Origin: Undibacterium hunanense
GTDB taxonomy: Bacteria > Pseudomonadota > Gammaproteobacteria > Burkholderiales > Burkholderiaceae_D
Assembly: GCF_014284335.1 (NCBI RefSeq)
Contig: NZ_JACOGF010000011.1
Coordinates: 154,284-218,283 of the forward strand
DNA: 64,000 nt
Direction: 5' to 3'
A program made the position numbers and the translations under genes. Of the stretch, positions 37,862 through 46,749 are shown one piece after another (within the stretch, counting starts at the first letter, position 1; each line of letters begins with the position of its first letter). Below the pieces are notes generated by a model. That model saw nothing but the letters and a program-made list of their open reading frames with translations. It did not search any database and had not been told where the DNA came from.

Positions 37862-39361
37862 ATGATTATTCGACGTTTGATACTTACTGCCGGCAGTGTT
37901 TCCCTGCTTGCTGCCTGTGCTACCACCAACACCGGTGTGGCGGGTATGGCGACCGTGCCAACACAATGGCAGGCGGCCTTGCCGGTAACTGAAAAAAATA
38001 CTGAACTGCGGTCCTGGTGGCAGGCCCAGGGCGACGCTACCCTGGTGGAGTTGATTGATGCGGCGCAAGCAGTCAGCCCATCGATTGCGCAAGCCTGGTC
38101 ACGCATAGAAACCGCCCGGGCAGCCAGGGTTGCCAGTGGTGCCGCCTTGCTGCCTTCGCTGGATGCGGTGGCAAATGTCAGCCGGGCAAAAAATCAGATC
38201 GGCGTTCCGGTCGCCAGCACGGCACAGGTGGGTTTGCAGACTTCGTGGGAACTCGATCTGTTCGGTGCCAATCGCGCCACCAATCAGGCAGCAGAGGCCG
38301 ATCTGGAAGGCAGCAGGGCGCAATGGCATGATGCCCGCATATCGGTTGCGGCTGAAGTTGCTCAGCTATATTTTTCTGTACTGAGTTGCCGTCAGGTCGC
38401 TGATATTACCTGGCAGGACGCCCGGTCCAGAGCTGAAACTGCACGTTTGACCGAACTTAGTGCACAGGCCGGAATGACGTCCAATTCCACGGCCAGTCTG
38501 ACACGTTCCAGTGCGGCTGAAGGAAATAGCCGCGCCATCCAGCAGGCGGCCCAGTGTGACCGCGACATAAAGGCACTGGTTGCCATGACTGCCAGGCCAG
38601 AGCAGGAACTGCGGCAAAAGCTGGATGTCGTCAGCCGTGATGCTGCGACAAAGAATTTGCTGCCGCTGGGCATCAGTACGGTACCGGCGCTAGTGTTGCA
38701 GCAGCGCCCTGATGTCTACGCAGCAGAAAAAGAAGTGAGCATGGCCAGTGCACAGATCGGTGCGGCCGAAGCACGTCGCTATCCCCGCCTGACACTGAGT
38801 GGGTCGATAGGCAGCATGCGTTACCGCACCATGGGTGTGGACAGCAGCATGGATACCTGGTCCATCGGTCCGCTGGCACTGACTTTACCCATCTTTGATG
38901 GTGGCCAGGCTGTGGCCAATGTCGATGCGGCAAAGGCACGCTATCTGGCAGCCAGCAGCAGTTACACCAGCAAGGTCAGACAGGCTGTGCGTGAAGTGGA
39001 AGAGGCACTGGTGAATCTGCAAAGTACTGATGCCCGGCGCCAGGATTCGGAACTGGCCGCACGCGGCTATACGCAGGCATTGCAGGCAACCACGGTACGC
39101 TACAACCAGGGCATGGCAAGTCTGCTGGAACTGGAAGATGCAAGGCGTACGGCGTTTGCCTCACAGTCGTCGCTAATCAGTCTGCAACTTGAAAGAAATA
39201 ATGCCTGGATCGCATTATACAAGGCCCTGGGTGGCGGCTGGGACATGCAGCCCGGAGTCAACACCACGCCTGTTGCGCCGGTGATGCCATCTGCTGCATC
39301 TGCCACATCTGCTGCATCTACCCAATTTGCCCATGACAGTACCGCTAAACCAAATTCTTGA
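37862..39361 (+). CDS. efflux transporter outer membrane lipoprotein, NodT/OprM family
   Basis: 499 residues. The signal peptide ends in the lipobox LLAAC (Cys 19), so the mature protein is an outer-membrane lipoprotein. The two repeated helical OEP domains of TolC-like channels follow. A Pro/Ala/Thr/Ser-rich tail closes it. It starts 8 bases after the tetR stop and supplies the outer channel of the RND pump. Confidence 0.92.
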   Translation: MIIRRLILTAGSVSLLAACATTNTGVAGMATVPTQWQAALPVTEKNTELRSWWQAQGDATLVELIDAAQAVSPSIAQAWSRIETARAARVASGAALLPSLDAVANVSRAKNQIGVPVASTAQVGLQTSWELDLFGANRATNQAAEADLEGSRAQWHDARISVAAEVAQLYFSVLSCRQVADITWQDARSRAETARLTELSAQAGMTSNSTASLTRSSAAEGNSRAIQQAAQCDRDIKALVAMTARPEQELRQKLDVVSRDAATKNLLPLGISTVPALVLQQRPDVYAAEKEVSMASAQIGAAEARRYPRLTLSGSIGSMRYRTMGVDSSMDTWSIGPLALTLPIFDGGQAVANVDAAKARYLAASSSYTSKVRQAVREVEEALVNLQSTDARRQDSELAARGYTQALQATTVRYNQGMASLLELEDARRTAFASQSSLISLQLERNNAWIALYKALGGGWDMQPGVNTTPVAPVMPSAASATSAASTQFAHDSTAKPNS

Positions 39362-39391
39362 ATTTAACGAATAATAGAAAGCTTCATTCAT

Positions 39392-40642
39392 ATGATCCCA
39401 TTCATTTCACGCAAACCGGTTTCCCTGGGCTTGAGTCTGGCGGGTGTTATTGCTGTCGCTGCTGGCGGCTTGTGGATTTCTTCCACATCCGTTGCCGCAG
39501 ATGCCACCTCAAAGTCAGCCAGTGCAAGTGCAGCCACATCGGCCACGCCAGCCAAGCCGGCACTGACAGTCACCACCATCAAGGCAGTGGCTGGCAACCT
39601 GGCCATCAGGCTGGCAGCCAATGGCAGTGTCGCTGCCTGGCAGGAAGCCCTGATAGGCTCAGAAGCCAATGGCCTGCGCATACAGGAACTGCATGCCAAT
39701 ATTGGTGACCAGGTGCAGCGCGGCCAGTTGCTGGTGAGTTTTTCCAGCGATACCGTGAAGGCTGATCTGGCCCAGGCTCAGGCCAGCCTTTCAGAGGCAC
39801 AGGCCAACCTGGCAGATGCCGCCGCCAATGCTGACCGTACCCGTGCCCTGCAATCCAGTGGCGCATTGAGTGCACAGCAGGTCGGGCAATACCTGACTGC
39901 CGAGCAGACCGCCAAAGCCAGGGTGGAAGCCGCGAAAGCAAATGTCGATGCCCAGCAACTGCGCGTGAAAAACACCCGTGTGCTGGCACCAGACAGCGGC
40001 ATCATCACCGCCCGTTCGGCAACTCTGGGTGCCGTGGTGGCGAATGGGGCTGAACTGTTCCGCATGATACGTCAGGGGCGTCTGGAATGGCGAGCCGAAG
40101 TCACGGCCAGTGAAATGGCCAGATTGACACCCGGCACCGAAGCCGTCGTCACCGCCCCCGGCGGCACACAATGGAAGGGCAAGGTCAGGGTAGTATCACC
40201 TGTTGTCGATGCACAGACCCGGATGGGCCTGGTGTACGTAGACTTGTTACCCACGGTCGCCACTGTATCTGGCAAATTATCGGGCAAATCGCAAGTGGCA
40301 GCGCAAACAGATGGGCAGGCATTCAAGCCCGGCATGTTTGCCAAAGGCGAATTCGTTATGGGCAGTTCACAGGCATTGACGATTCCCCAGCAGGCGGTCG
40401 TGGTGCGGGATGGCTTCAGCTACGCCTTCCGTCTGAATCCTGACGGTCGCGTGACCCAGATCAAATTGCAGACGGGCCGTCGCGTCAGTCTGCCGCAGGG
40501 CGATCAGGTTGAAGTGACCCAGGGGTTGAATGCCGACAGCATTATTGTCGCCAATGGTGCAGGCTTTCTGAATGATGGTGATGCGGTGAAGGTTGTGGCG
40601 GCTACTGCAACAGCTTCCAAGCCGGCAACCGTAAAAAATTAA
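39392..40642 (+). CDS. efflux RND transporter periplasmic adaptor subunit
   Basis: 416 residues. N-terminal membrane or signal segment (about 10-33, cleavage near VAADA), then the half-lipoyl segment (GLRIQELHANIGDQVQRGQLL), a coiled-coil hairpin rich in Ala, Gln and Glu (about 115-190), the second lipoyl half (TRVLAPDSGIITARSATLG) and the beta-barrel domain. There is no lipobox, so it is anchored or soluble rather than lipidated. It joins the OprM-like channel to the RND pump. Confidence 0.92.
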   Translation: MIPFISRKPVSLGLSLAGVIAVAAGGLWISSTSVAADATSKSASASAATSATPAKPALTVTTIKAVAGNLAIRLAANGSVAAWQEALIGSEANGLRIQELHANIGDQVQRGQLLVSFSSDTVKADLAQAQASLSEAQANLADAAANADRTRALQSSGALSAQQVGQYLTAEQTAKARVEAAKANVDAQQLRVKNTRVLAPDSGIITARSATLGAVVANGAELFRMIRQGRLEWRAEVTASEMARLTPGTEAVVTAPGGTQWKGKVRVVSPVVDAQTRMGLVYVDLLPTVATVSGKLSGKSQVAAQTDGQAFKPGMFAKGEFVMGSSQALTIPQQAVVVRDGFSYAFRLNPDGRVTQIKLQTGRRVSLPQGDQVEVTQGLNADSIIVANGAGFLNDGDAVKVVAATATASKPATVKN

Positions 40643-40651
40643 GGGGCCAAC

Positions 40652-43600
40652 GTGAATTTTTCATCCCTCTCAATCAAGAATCCCATTCCAGCCATCATGC
40701 TGTTTGTGTTGCTGACACTGGCCGGGATATTGTCGTTTCGCACGACCATCGTGCAAGATTTTCCGGATATAGAACTGCCTATTGTTACCGTCAGCGCACC
40801 CTTGTCCGGTGCCGCACCGGCACAATTGGAAACTGAAGTCGCCCGCAAGATAGAAGATGCAGTCGCGTCCTTGCAGGGCGTCAAAAACGTCTATACCAAG
40901 GTGCTGGACGGTGACGTTGAAGTAACGGTCGAATTTGTTCTGGAAAAAGTCATTTCTGATGCCGTCAATGAAGTACGTGATGCCGTGGCAACCGTACGGG
41001 CCGACCTGCCCAGCGAAATGCGTGACCCCACGGTGACCAAGGCATCGACAGCCGGCCGTGTCATCATGACGTATACCGTCGAAGCGACCGAACCTGACAA
41101 AAACAGTACTGTAGTGGCCGGTGAAAACAGTAAACCGGATGCACAGGACCTGAGCTGGTTTGTTGACAATACCGTGTCAAAACGACTGCGCAGCGTGCCA
41201 GGTGTAGGTGCTGTCAAGCGCATGGGCGGTGTGACCCGTGAAGTACGGGTAGAACTGGATACCGCCAAAATGGCAGCGCTGAATGTGGCAGCCGTGGATG
41301 TATCACGCCGCCTTAAACTGGTGCAGCAGGAAGCGCCGGGTGGCCGTGGTGACGTCAGTGGTGCCGAGCAATCGGTGCGTACCATTGCTACCGTCAAGAC
41401 GGCAGCCGAACTGGCTACACTGGATATTCCCTTGCCGGACGGCCGTCATATACGGCTGGATCAGGTGGCAAGGGTGCTGGATACCGTCAGTGAGCCACGT
41501 TCTGCCGCAACGCTGGATGGCAAGCCTGTGGTCGGTTTTGAAGTCTTCCGTACCAAGGGCGCGAGTGAGGTTGATGTGGCCAGGGGTTCACGTGTTGCAG
41601 TCGAAGAATTGCAGGCCGCGCATCCGAACATGAAATTTCATCAGGCCATCGACAATGCCCAGCCTGTGGAAGAAAATTTCGATGGCTCCATGGATTTGTT
41701 GTATGAAGGTGCCTTGCTGGCCATTCTGGTGGTGTTCTGGTTCCTGCGCGACTGGCGTGCCACCCTGGTGGCGGCTGCGGCCCTGCCTTTGTCGGTGATC
41801 CCGACTTTCCTGGGATTGAAATATTTCGGCTATACCCTCAACACGGTGACCTTGCTGTCATTGGCGCTGGTAGTGGGGGTGCTGGTGGATGATGCGATTG
41901 TGGAAATTGAAAACATCGCCCGCCATTTGCACATGGGTAAAACACCGATGCAGGCAGCAATGGAAGCGGCCGATGAAATTGGTATGGCCGTCATTGCCAC
42001 GACCTTTGCACTGGTTGCCGTATTTTTGCCAACTGCTTTTATGGGTGGTGTACCTGGCCTGTTCTTCAAGCAGTTTGGCTGGACGGCGGTGATTGCAATT
42101 CTGGCCTCGCTGGTGGTGGCGCGTTTGCTGACACCGATGATGGCTGCTTACATCATGAAGTCGCCAAAACCAGGCAAGGCCGGTGTCAATGCAGAAGGCG
42201 CGCATATTCAGAAAGACAGCTGGCTCATGACACGGTATATGAAAACCATGCAATGGTGCTTGCGTCATCGCTTGGTTACCATGATCGCTGCGACCGTGTT
42301 TTTTGTATGCTCGATTGCATTGGTCGGTTTGTTGCCTACTGGCTTCGTGCCATCGGCAGATCGTGCACAAACCCAGGTCAATATAGAACTGCCACCAGGC
42401 AGCACACTGGCAGAAACCCGTGCCACGGCAGAGCAGGCCAGGATCGCCATCATGCGCGACAAGAACATCATCAATGTATTCAGTTCCATTGGTGGTGGTT
42501 CCAGCGGTGATGCCTTTGCACCGGGGGCAGCGGCAGAAGCCCGGCGCGCAGTGTTGACCGTGACGGCAGTACACAGAAATAAACGCAAGGACTCCATCGG
42601 CGACATCGATGCCAAGATCCGCAATGAAGTAGCAGATATCTCGGGGGCAAAATTCACCGTAGGGCCGCCGGATACCGGCGTCAAAATGCAACTGGTCTTG
42701 CAGAGTGAAGATCCTTTGGCACTGGTCGAAGCCGCCCAGAAAGTTGAGCGGGAATTGCGTACCCTGAAAGGCATCGGCAATGTCAGTTCCAGTGCTTCGC
42801 TGGTACGCCCTGAAATTATCGTGCGTCCCGATTCGGCCCGGGCTGCCGATCTGGGTGTCACCGCTTCCAGCATAGGTGAAACCGTACGTGTGGCAACGGC
42901 GGGTGATTATGATCAATCCCTGCCCAAGCTGAACCTGTCACAACGTCAGGTACCCATCCGGGTGAAGTTGCCAGATAGTTTCAGGGCAGATCTGTCCGAG
43001 ATAGAACGTCTGACCGTACCTGGCAAAAACGGCCCCGTCATGCTGGGCAGCGTAGCCAGTGTGACGATGGAATCCGGTCCGGCACAGATAGACAGGTTGA
43101 ACCGCAAGCGGAATGTGACCCTGGATGTGGAGCTGGGTAACCGTCAACTGGGTGAAGTCAATGAAGAAGCACGTGCCTTACCCAGCATGAAAAACCTGCC
43201 GCCATCGGTCAGCATTGCTGAGCTGGGTGATGCGCAGGAAATGCAGGCCCTGTTCGCCAGCTTTGGCATTGCCATGCTGATTGGTGTGCTGTGTATTTAT
43301 GGCGTACTGGTCTTGCTGTTCAAGGACTTCCTGCAGCCGGTGACCATCCTGGCCGCCTTGCCTTTGAGTATAGGTGGTGCTTTCGTGGCTTTGCTGGTTA
43401 CCGGACGGGCCTTGTCCATGCCATCCATGATAGGTCTGATCATGCTCATGGGCATCGTCACCAAGAACTCTATCCTGCTGGTGGATTACGCTGTCATTGC
43501 AAGGGAAGCCGGCATGAGTCGTTTCGATGCCCTGGTGGATGCCTGTCACAAACGCAGCCGCCCCATTATCATGACTACCATCGCCATGGGTGCTGGCATG

Positions 43601-43801
43601 ATGCCGCTGGCTCTGGGCTGGGGTGCTGACCCCAGCTTCCGTTCACCAATGGCGATTGCAGTGATAGGCGGCCTGATTACCTCAACCCTGTTGAGTTTGT
43701 TGGTGGTACCGGCCGTGTTTACCTACATCGATGATTTCGAACATTTATTGGGAAAAATCAGGCACTGGCTGAAAGGCAAGCCGGTCGCAGCAACATCGTG
43801 A
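40652..43801 (+). CDS. efflux RND transporter permease subunit
   Basis: 1049-residue inner-membrane proton-drug antiporter of the AcrB/MexB superfamily with 12 helices and two large periplasmic loops. The helix 4 proton-relay pair is seen in VVGVLVDDAIVEIENIARH. The other conserved stretch is GIVTKNSILLVDYAV in helix 10. The start is GTG at 40652, 10 bases after the adaptor stop, with AGGGGCC upstream. Substrates cannot be read from the sequence. Confidence 0.94.
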   Translation: MNFSSLSIKNPIPAIMLFVLLTLAGILSFRTTIVQDFPDIELPIVTVSAPLSGAAPAQLETEVARKIEDAVASLQGVKNVYTKVLDGDVEVTVEFVLEKVISDAVNEVRDAVATVRADLPSEMRDPTVTKASTAGRVIMTYTVEATEPDKNSTVVAGENSKPDAQDLSWFVDNTVSKRLRSVPGVGAVKRMGGVTREVRVELDTAKMAALNVAAVDVSRRLKLVQQEAPGGRGDVSGAEQSVRTIATVKTAAELATLDIPLPDGRHIRLDQVARVLDTVSEPRSAATLDGKPVVGFEVFRTKGASEVDVARGSRVAVEELQAAHPNMKFHQAIDNAQPVEENFDGSMDLLYEGALLAILVVFWFLRDWRATLVAAAALPLSVIPTFLGLKYFGYTLNTVTLLSLALVVGVLVDDAIVEIENIARHLHMGKTPMQAAMEAADEIGMAVIATTFALVAVFLPTAFMGGVPGLFFKQFGWTAVIAILASLVVARLLTPMMAAYIMKSPKPGKAGVNAEGAHIQKDSWLMTRYMKTMQWCLRHRLVTMIAATVFFVCSIALVGLLPTGFVPSADRAQTQVNIELPPGSTLAETRATAEQARIAIMRDKNIINVFSSIGGGSSGDAFAPGAAAEARRAVLTVTAVHRNKRKDSIGDIDAKIRNEVADISGAKFTVGPPDTGVKMQLVLQSEDPLALVEAAQKVERELRTLKGIGNVSSSASLVRPEIIVRPDSARAADLGVTASSIGETVRVATAGDYDQSLPKLNLSQRQVPIRVKLPDSFRADLSEIERLTVPGKNGPVMLGSVASVTMESGPAQIDRLNRKRNVTLDVELGNRQLGEVNEEARALPSMKNLPPSVSIAELGDAQEMQALFASFGIAMLIGVLCIYGVLVLLFKDFLQPVTILAALPLSIGGAFVALLVTGRALSMPSMIGLIMLMGIVTKNSILLVDYAVIAREAGMSRFDALVDACHKRSRPIIMTTIAMGAGMMPLALGWGADPSFRSPMAIAVIGGLITSTLLSLLVVPAVFTYIDDFEHLLGKIRHWLKGKPVAATS

Positions 43802-43862
43802 TGAATACCTGAATCAGGGACAAGACGCCGTTTCTTGATTCGGATTGTCCGGTGTAAAAAAC

Positions 43863-43902
43863 AAAGGCCCGGGTGCATGCAGATGCACCCGGGCCTTTTA
43901 CA
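43863..43902 (+). terminator. strong terminator after the RND operon
   Basis: AAAGGCCCGGGTGCAT-GCAG-ATGCACCCGGGCCTTT is a perfect 16-bp stem followed by TTACATTT. It isolates the efflux operon from the polyene cluster. Confidence 0.92.
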
Positions 43903-44020
43903 TTTCAATGCCGTATTTCAATTCAGGATGTAAATTGCATTTTGGAAATGCTTATTTTGTACTGAATTACCAAATTGTTAAAAGAAGTGCAAAAATTACG
44001 ACGATTTAGACACATCAGAT

Positions 44021-44049
44021 TGTGAGCTCTAATTGCGCTTTGTTATAAT
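44021..44049 (+). promoter_or_regulatory. sigma70-type promoter of the aryl polyene cluster
   Basis: TTGTGA (44021-44026), a 17-bp spacer and a perfect TATAAT (44044-44049), in the AT-rich gap between the RND terminator and the first cluster gene. The predicted start near 44056 gives a leader of about 80 bases. It is the only clear promoter I found for the following 16 kb of close-packed genes. Confidence 0.7.
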
Positions 44050-44058
44050 GCCAGCCTG

Positions 44059-44071
44059 ATTTGTTACAAAT
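44059..44071. promoter_or_regulatory. candidate operator at the polyene promoter
   Basis: ATTTGT-T-ACAAAT is a 13-bp perfect palindrome starting 10 bases after the -10 box, at the expected transcription start. A second inverted repeat, GCATTT-TGG-AAATGC (43937-43951), lies upstream of the -35 box. No cognate regulator is encoded in the cluster. Confidence 0.4.
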
Positions 44072-44137
44072 TGTATAAAACTGATTTTTTGCGCTATCAG
44101 CGAACGGTGTGGTGTGCCTGAGTGGAAAATAAAAATA

Positions 44138-44902
44138 ATGCGTGAAAATGGGGTTCGTTTTTCTATTGCAAGTCATGCTGCCTGGGCCCCGGGAGTCGAT
44201 ACGCCAGATGCCTGGAAAGAATGGGCAAAAGCGCCTTTTGCTTTTGTGGGAAATGCCGAACCAGCTGTGGCTGCGATGCCGCCGATGTTGCGCCGCCGTG
44301 CCGGATCCCTTGGCAAGATGGCACTGGAAGTGGCCTATCAATGCCTGGATGGGCGTACCAATATTCCCACTGTGTTTTGTTCGCGTCATGGCGAAGTGAC
44401 GCGTGCCATTGATTTGCTGACGGAACTGGTGCAGGAGCAATCCGTGTCACCGACCGGTTTTGGTCTGGCAGTACACAATGCAAGTGCCGGTTTGTTTTCG
44501 ATTGCGCGTAAAGATCAGGCGAATCATATTGCCCTGGCCGCAGGTGACAGCACGGTAGAACATGCCGTGATTGAGGCATGTGGTTTGTTGGCAGATGGCG
44601 AGCCCATGGTATTGCTGGTCGCTTACGATCAGCCCTTGCCTGATCTCATGAAGCAGTTTCAGGATGCGGATGAACAGCCATATGCATGGGCATGGCTGAT
44701 GGTGCCGGCACAAGATGATGTCATCCGCTTGAGATGCGAAAGCGTTACAGGCAGGCAGGAAGACAATATGGATGCTGAAGTGCTGGCAACTGCGGGGGCA
44801 ATGCCATCCGGCTTGCAGGCATGGCGTTTTGTATGCGGTGCCCAGACGAAGTTGATCCGGCAGGCTGGAAACCGCAGCTGGATCTGGTCGCGAGATGTTT
44901 GA
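44138..44902 (+). CDS. apeC: beta-ketoacyl synthase-like chain-length factor (aryl polyene)
   Basis: 254 residues resembling the N-terminal half of ketosynthases (WAPGVDTPDAWKEWAKAP). The position that holds the catalytic Cys in true ketosynthases reads HNASAGLFS (113-121), without cysteine. It should therefore act as chain-length factor, pairing with the ketosynthase ApeO. First gene of the cluster. ATG at 44138 was preferred; a GTG at 44114 is possible. It overlaps apeD by 8 bases. The ape names here follow the E. coli aryl polyene cluster by analogy. Confidence 0.88.
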   Translation: MRENGVRFSIASHAAWAPGVDTPDAWKEWAKAPFAFVGNAEPAVAAMPPMLRRRAGSLGKMALEVAYQCLDGRTNIPTVFCSRHGEVTRAIDLLTELVQEQSVSPTGFGLAVHNASAGLFSIARKDQANHIALAAGDSTVEHAVIEACGLLADGEPMVLLVAYDQPLPDLMKQFQDADEQPYAWAWLMVPAQDDVIRLRCESVTGRQEDNMDAEVLATAGAMPSGLQAWRFVCGAQTKLIRQAGNRSWIWSRDV

Positions 44903-45668
44903 TCATCTGGATCGTTATTGGCGTATCGTTGCCACAGGCATCAGCTTCACGGCCTTCGGCATAGGTGGTGTAGTGCTGTGGGCTGTGGTATTTCCGACCT
45001 TGTATCTTCTGGTATGGCAACAGGAACGACGCCGGACGATGGCACGCCATATCATACGCTGGACGTTTCGCGGTTTTGTTGGTCTGATGCGCCTGCTGGG
45101 TGTATTGCGTTATGAATTAATAGGGCTGGAAAAGCTGGAGCGTGGTGGCTTGCTAATACTGGCGAATCATCCTACCTTGATTGATACCGTGTTTTTAATG
45201 GCATTTGTCAAACACGCTGACTGTATAGTAAAAGGGCGGTTGCGGAATAATGTATTTACCCGTGGGCCGGTCAGGGCCGCAGCGTATATCAGTAATGAAC
45301 ATGGGCAAGATTTGCTGGAAGCATGTATTGCTTCCTTGCGGGCGGGAAATAACCTGATCATTTTTCCCGAAGGTACACGTACCCCGGCGGATGGTGTTAT
45401 CAGTCTCAAGCGTGGTGCTGCCAATATCGCTGTACGTGGCGTGCGTGCGGTCACACCGGTATTGATACGTTGCGAGCCACCCACCCTGGGTAAAGGGGAA
45501 AAGTGGTGGCAGGTACCACGCAGGTTGGCGCAGTTCAGAATAGAAGTAAGGGATGATATTCCGATACAGGGTTTTATCGACGCCGGTCAATCGGACGTCA
45601 TGGCGGCACGTCATCTGACGGACCACCTGCAACATTATTTTACCGAGGAAAATCAACGTCATGCTTGA
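44895..45668 (+). CDS. apeD: lysophospholipid acyltransferase family protein (PlsC-type, aryl polyene)
   Basis: 257 residues with an N-terminal membrane helix (about 15-42) and the acyltransferase motifs NHPTLID (H92-x4-D97) and FPEGTRTP (157-164). It belongs to the PlsC/1-acylglycerol-phosphate acyltransferase superfamily. In the pathway it probably places the polyene chain, or a fatty acid, onto the lipid-like carrier at the inner membrane. It overlaps genes on both sides by 8 bases. Confidence 0.88.
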   Translation: MFDHLDRYWRIVATGISFTAFGIGGVVLWAVVFPTLYLLVWQQERRRTMARHIIRWTFRGFVGLMRLLGVLRYELIGLEKLERGGLLILANHPTLIDTVFLMAFVKHADCIVKGRLRNNVFTRGPVRAAAYISNEHGQDLLEACIASLRAGNNLIIFPEGTRTPADGVISLKRGAANIAVRGVRAVTPVLIRCEPPTLGKGEKWWQVPRRLAQFRIEVRDDIPIQGFIDAGQSDVMAARHLTDHLQHYFTEENQRHA

Positions 45669-45915
45669 ACAAGAAGTAAAAGAACTGATTATCGAAGTGC
45701 TGCAACTGGAAGACATCACAGCAGCCGACATAGATAGCAATGCACCTTTGTTTGTAGAAGGCCTGGGGCTGGATTCCATTGATGCACTCGAGCTGGGTGT
45801 GGCTTTGCAAAAACGCTACGGTATTTCGCTGTCTGCTGATTCAGAAGACACGCGTCGCCATTTCGCATCAGTCAGCGCACTTGCTGCACTGATTGAAACA
45901 CATAGAAAGAAGTAA
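45661..45915 (+). CDS. apeE: acyl carrier protein 1 (aryl polyene)
   Basis: 84-residue acidic carrier protein. The phosphopantetheine serine is S39 in GLGLDSIDALELG. It holds the starter or growing polyene chain. It should be activated by the Sfp-type transferase encoded at 61827. Overlaps apeD by 8 bases. Confidence 0.92.
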   Translation: MLEQEVKELIIEVLQLEDITAADIDSNAPLFVEGLGLDSIDALELGVALQKRYGISLSADSEDTRRHFASVSALAALIETHRKK

Positions 45916-45925
45916 GGGGCAGGCA

Positions 45926-46189
45926 ATGGTTGTGGTAAGTGCAATGAGCAAAGATGAATTGTTTGTGTGGGTAGTTGATCTGCTGGCCGAGATGTTTGAG
46001 CTGGACAAATCTTCATTGACACTGGAATCGAATCTATACGCAGATCTGGATATAGACAGCATTGATGCTGTCGATCTGGCCGTCAAGCTGAAACAAATGA
46101 CAGGCCTGCGTTTGCAACCCGAAGTGTTCAAGAAGATTCGCACTATCGGGGATGTCGTGGAAGCCTTGGGCAATCTCACTGCGGAGTAA
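45926..46189 (+). CDS. apeF: acyl carrier protein 2 (aryl polyene)
   Basis: 87-residue carrier protein with the modification serine in ADLDIDSIDAVDLAV (S45). It starts at ATG 45926, after GGGGCAGG; an ATG six codons on (MSKDEL) is equally plausible. Two carrier proteins are standard in these clusters, one for chain growth and one thought to serve loading or other steps. Confidence 0.9.
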   Translation: MVVVSAMSKDELFVWVVDLLAEMFELDKSSLTLESNLYADLDIDSIDAVDLAVKLKQMTGLRLQPEVFKKIRTIGDVVEALGNLTAE

Positions 46190-46218
46190 TCAGCATCTTT
46201 CGCCGAATACTGGCCGCA

Positions 46219-46749
46219 GTGGCGGTCGTCCTTACAATACTTTATCCGCTGGTGATCTGGTTGGGTCAGGGGCAGGTAGAGCCGCGCTGGATGGCTGCCA
46301 TATTGTTGCTGGCGGCTGCCACAAGAATCCCCAGCTTCAAACTCAGTCAGATCGCCCGCTGGTCCATGTTTGCGGCCCTGGCGCTGGCTGCATGCGCAGT
46401 CTGGGCGAATGCCCTGTTGCCGCTTAAATTATATCCAGTTCTGGTCAATGCCGTATTGCTGGCCGTGTTTGGTTTCAGCCTGGCTGTTCCACCTTCCATG
46501 GTCGAACGCTTTGCCCGCTTGCGCGAGCCGGATTTACCACCCGCGGCAGTGGCTTATACAAGGCGCGTGACCCAGGTCTGGTGCGTGTTTTTCATATTCA
46601 ATGGGGCCATCGCCCTGGGCACAGCCTTGTGGGCATCGGCCGAGGTATGGTCACTGTATACCGGCGTCATTGCCTATATTCTCATGGGATTGTTGTTCGG
46701 TCTCGAATATCTGGTACGTCTGCGGTTCAAGCGCTTGCATCATGTCTGA
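46219..46749 (+). CDS. apeG: integral membrane protein, COG4648 type (aryl polyene)
   Basis: 176 residues with about five hydrophobic helices and a charged loop (MVERFARLREPDLPPAAVAY) before RRVTQVWCVFFIFNGAIA. It matches the uncharacterised membrane protein always found next to the AMP-ligase in aryl polyene clusters. The GTG at 46219 is used here. The same frame is open back to the apeF stop (I-F-R-R-I-L-A), so a non-standard upstream start is possible. Role unknown. Confidence 0.82.
   Translation: MAVVLTILYPLVIWLGQGQVEPRWMAAILLLAAATRIPSFKLSQIARWSMFAALALAACAVWANALLPLKLYPVLVNAVLLAVFGFSLAVPPSMVERFARLREPDLPPAAVAYTRRVTQVWCVFFIFNGAIALGTALWASAEVWSLYTGVIAYILMGLLFGLEYLVRLRFKRLHHV

Noticed and set aside
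44021..44034. CRP-like half site TTGTGAGCTC at the polyene promoter
   Set aside because: Only the TGTGA half is present; the right half does not match TCACA, and TTGTGA is better explained as the -35 box.
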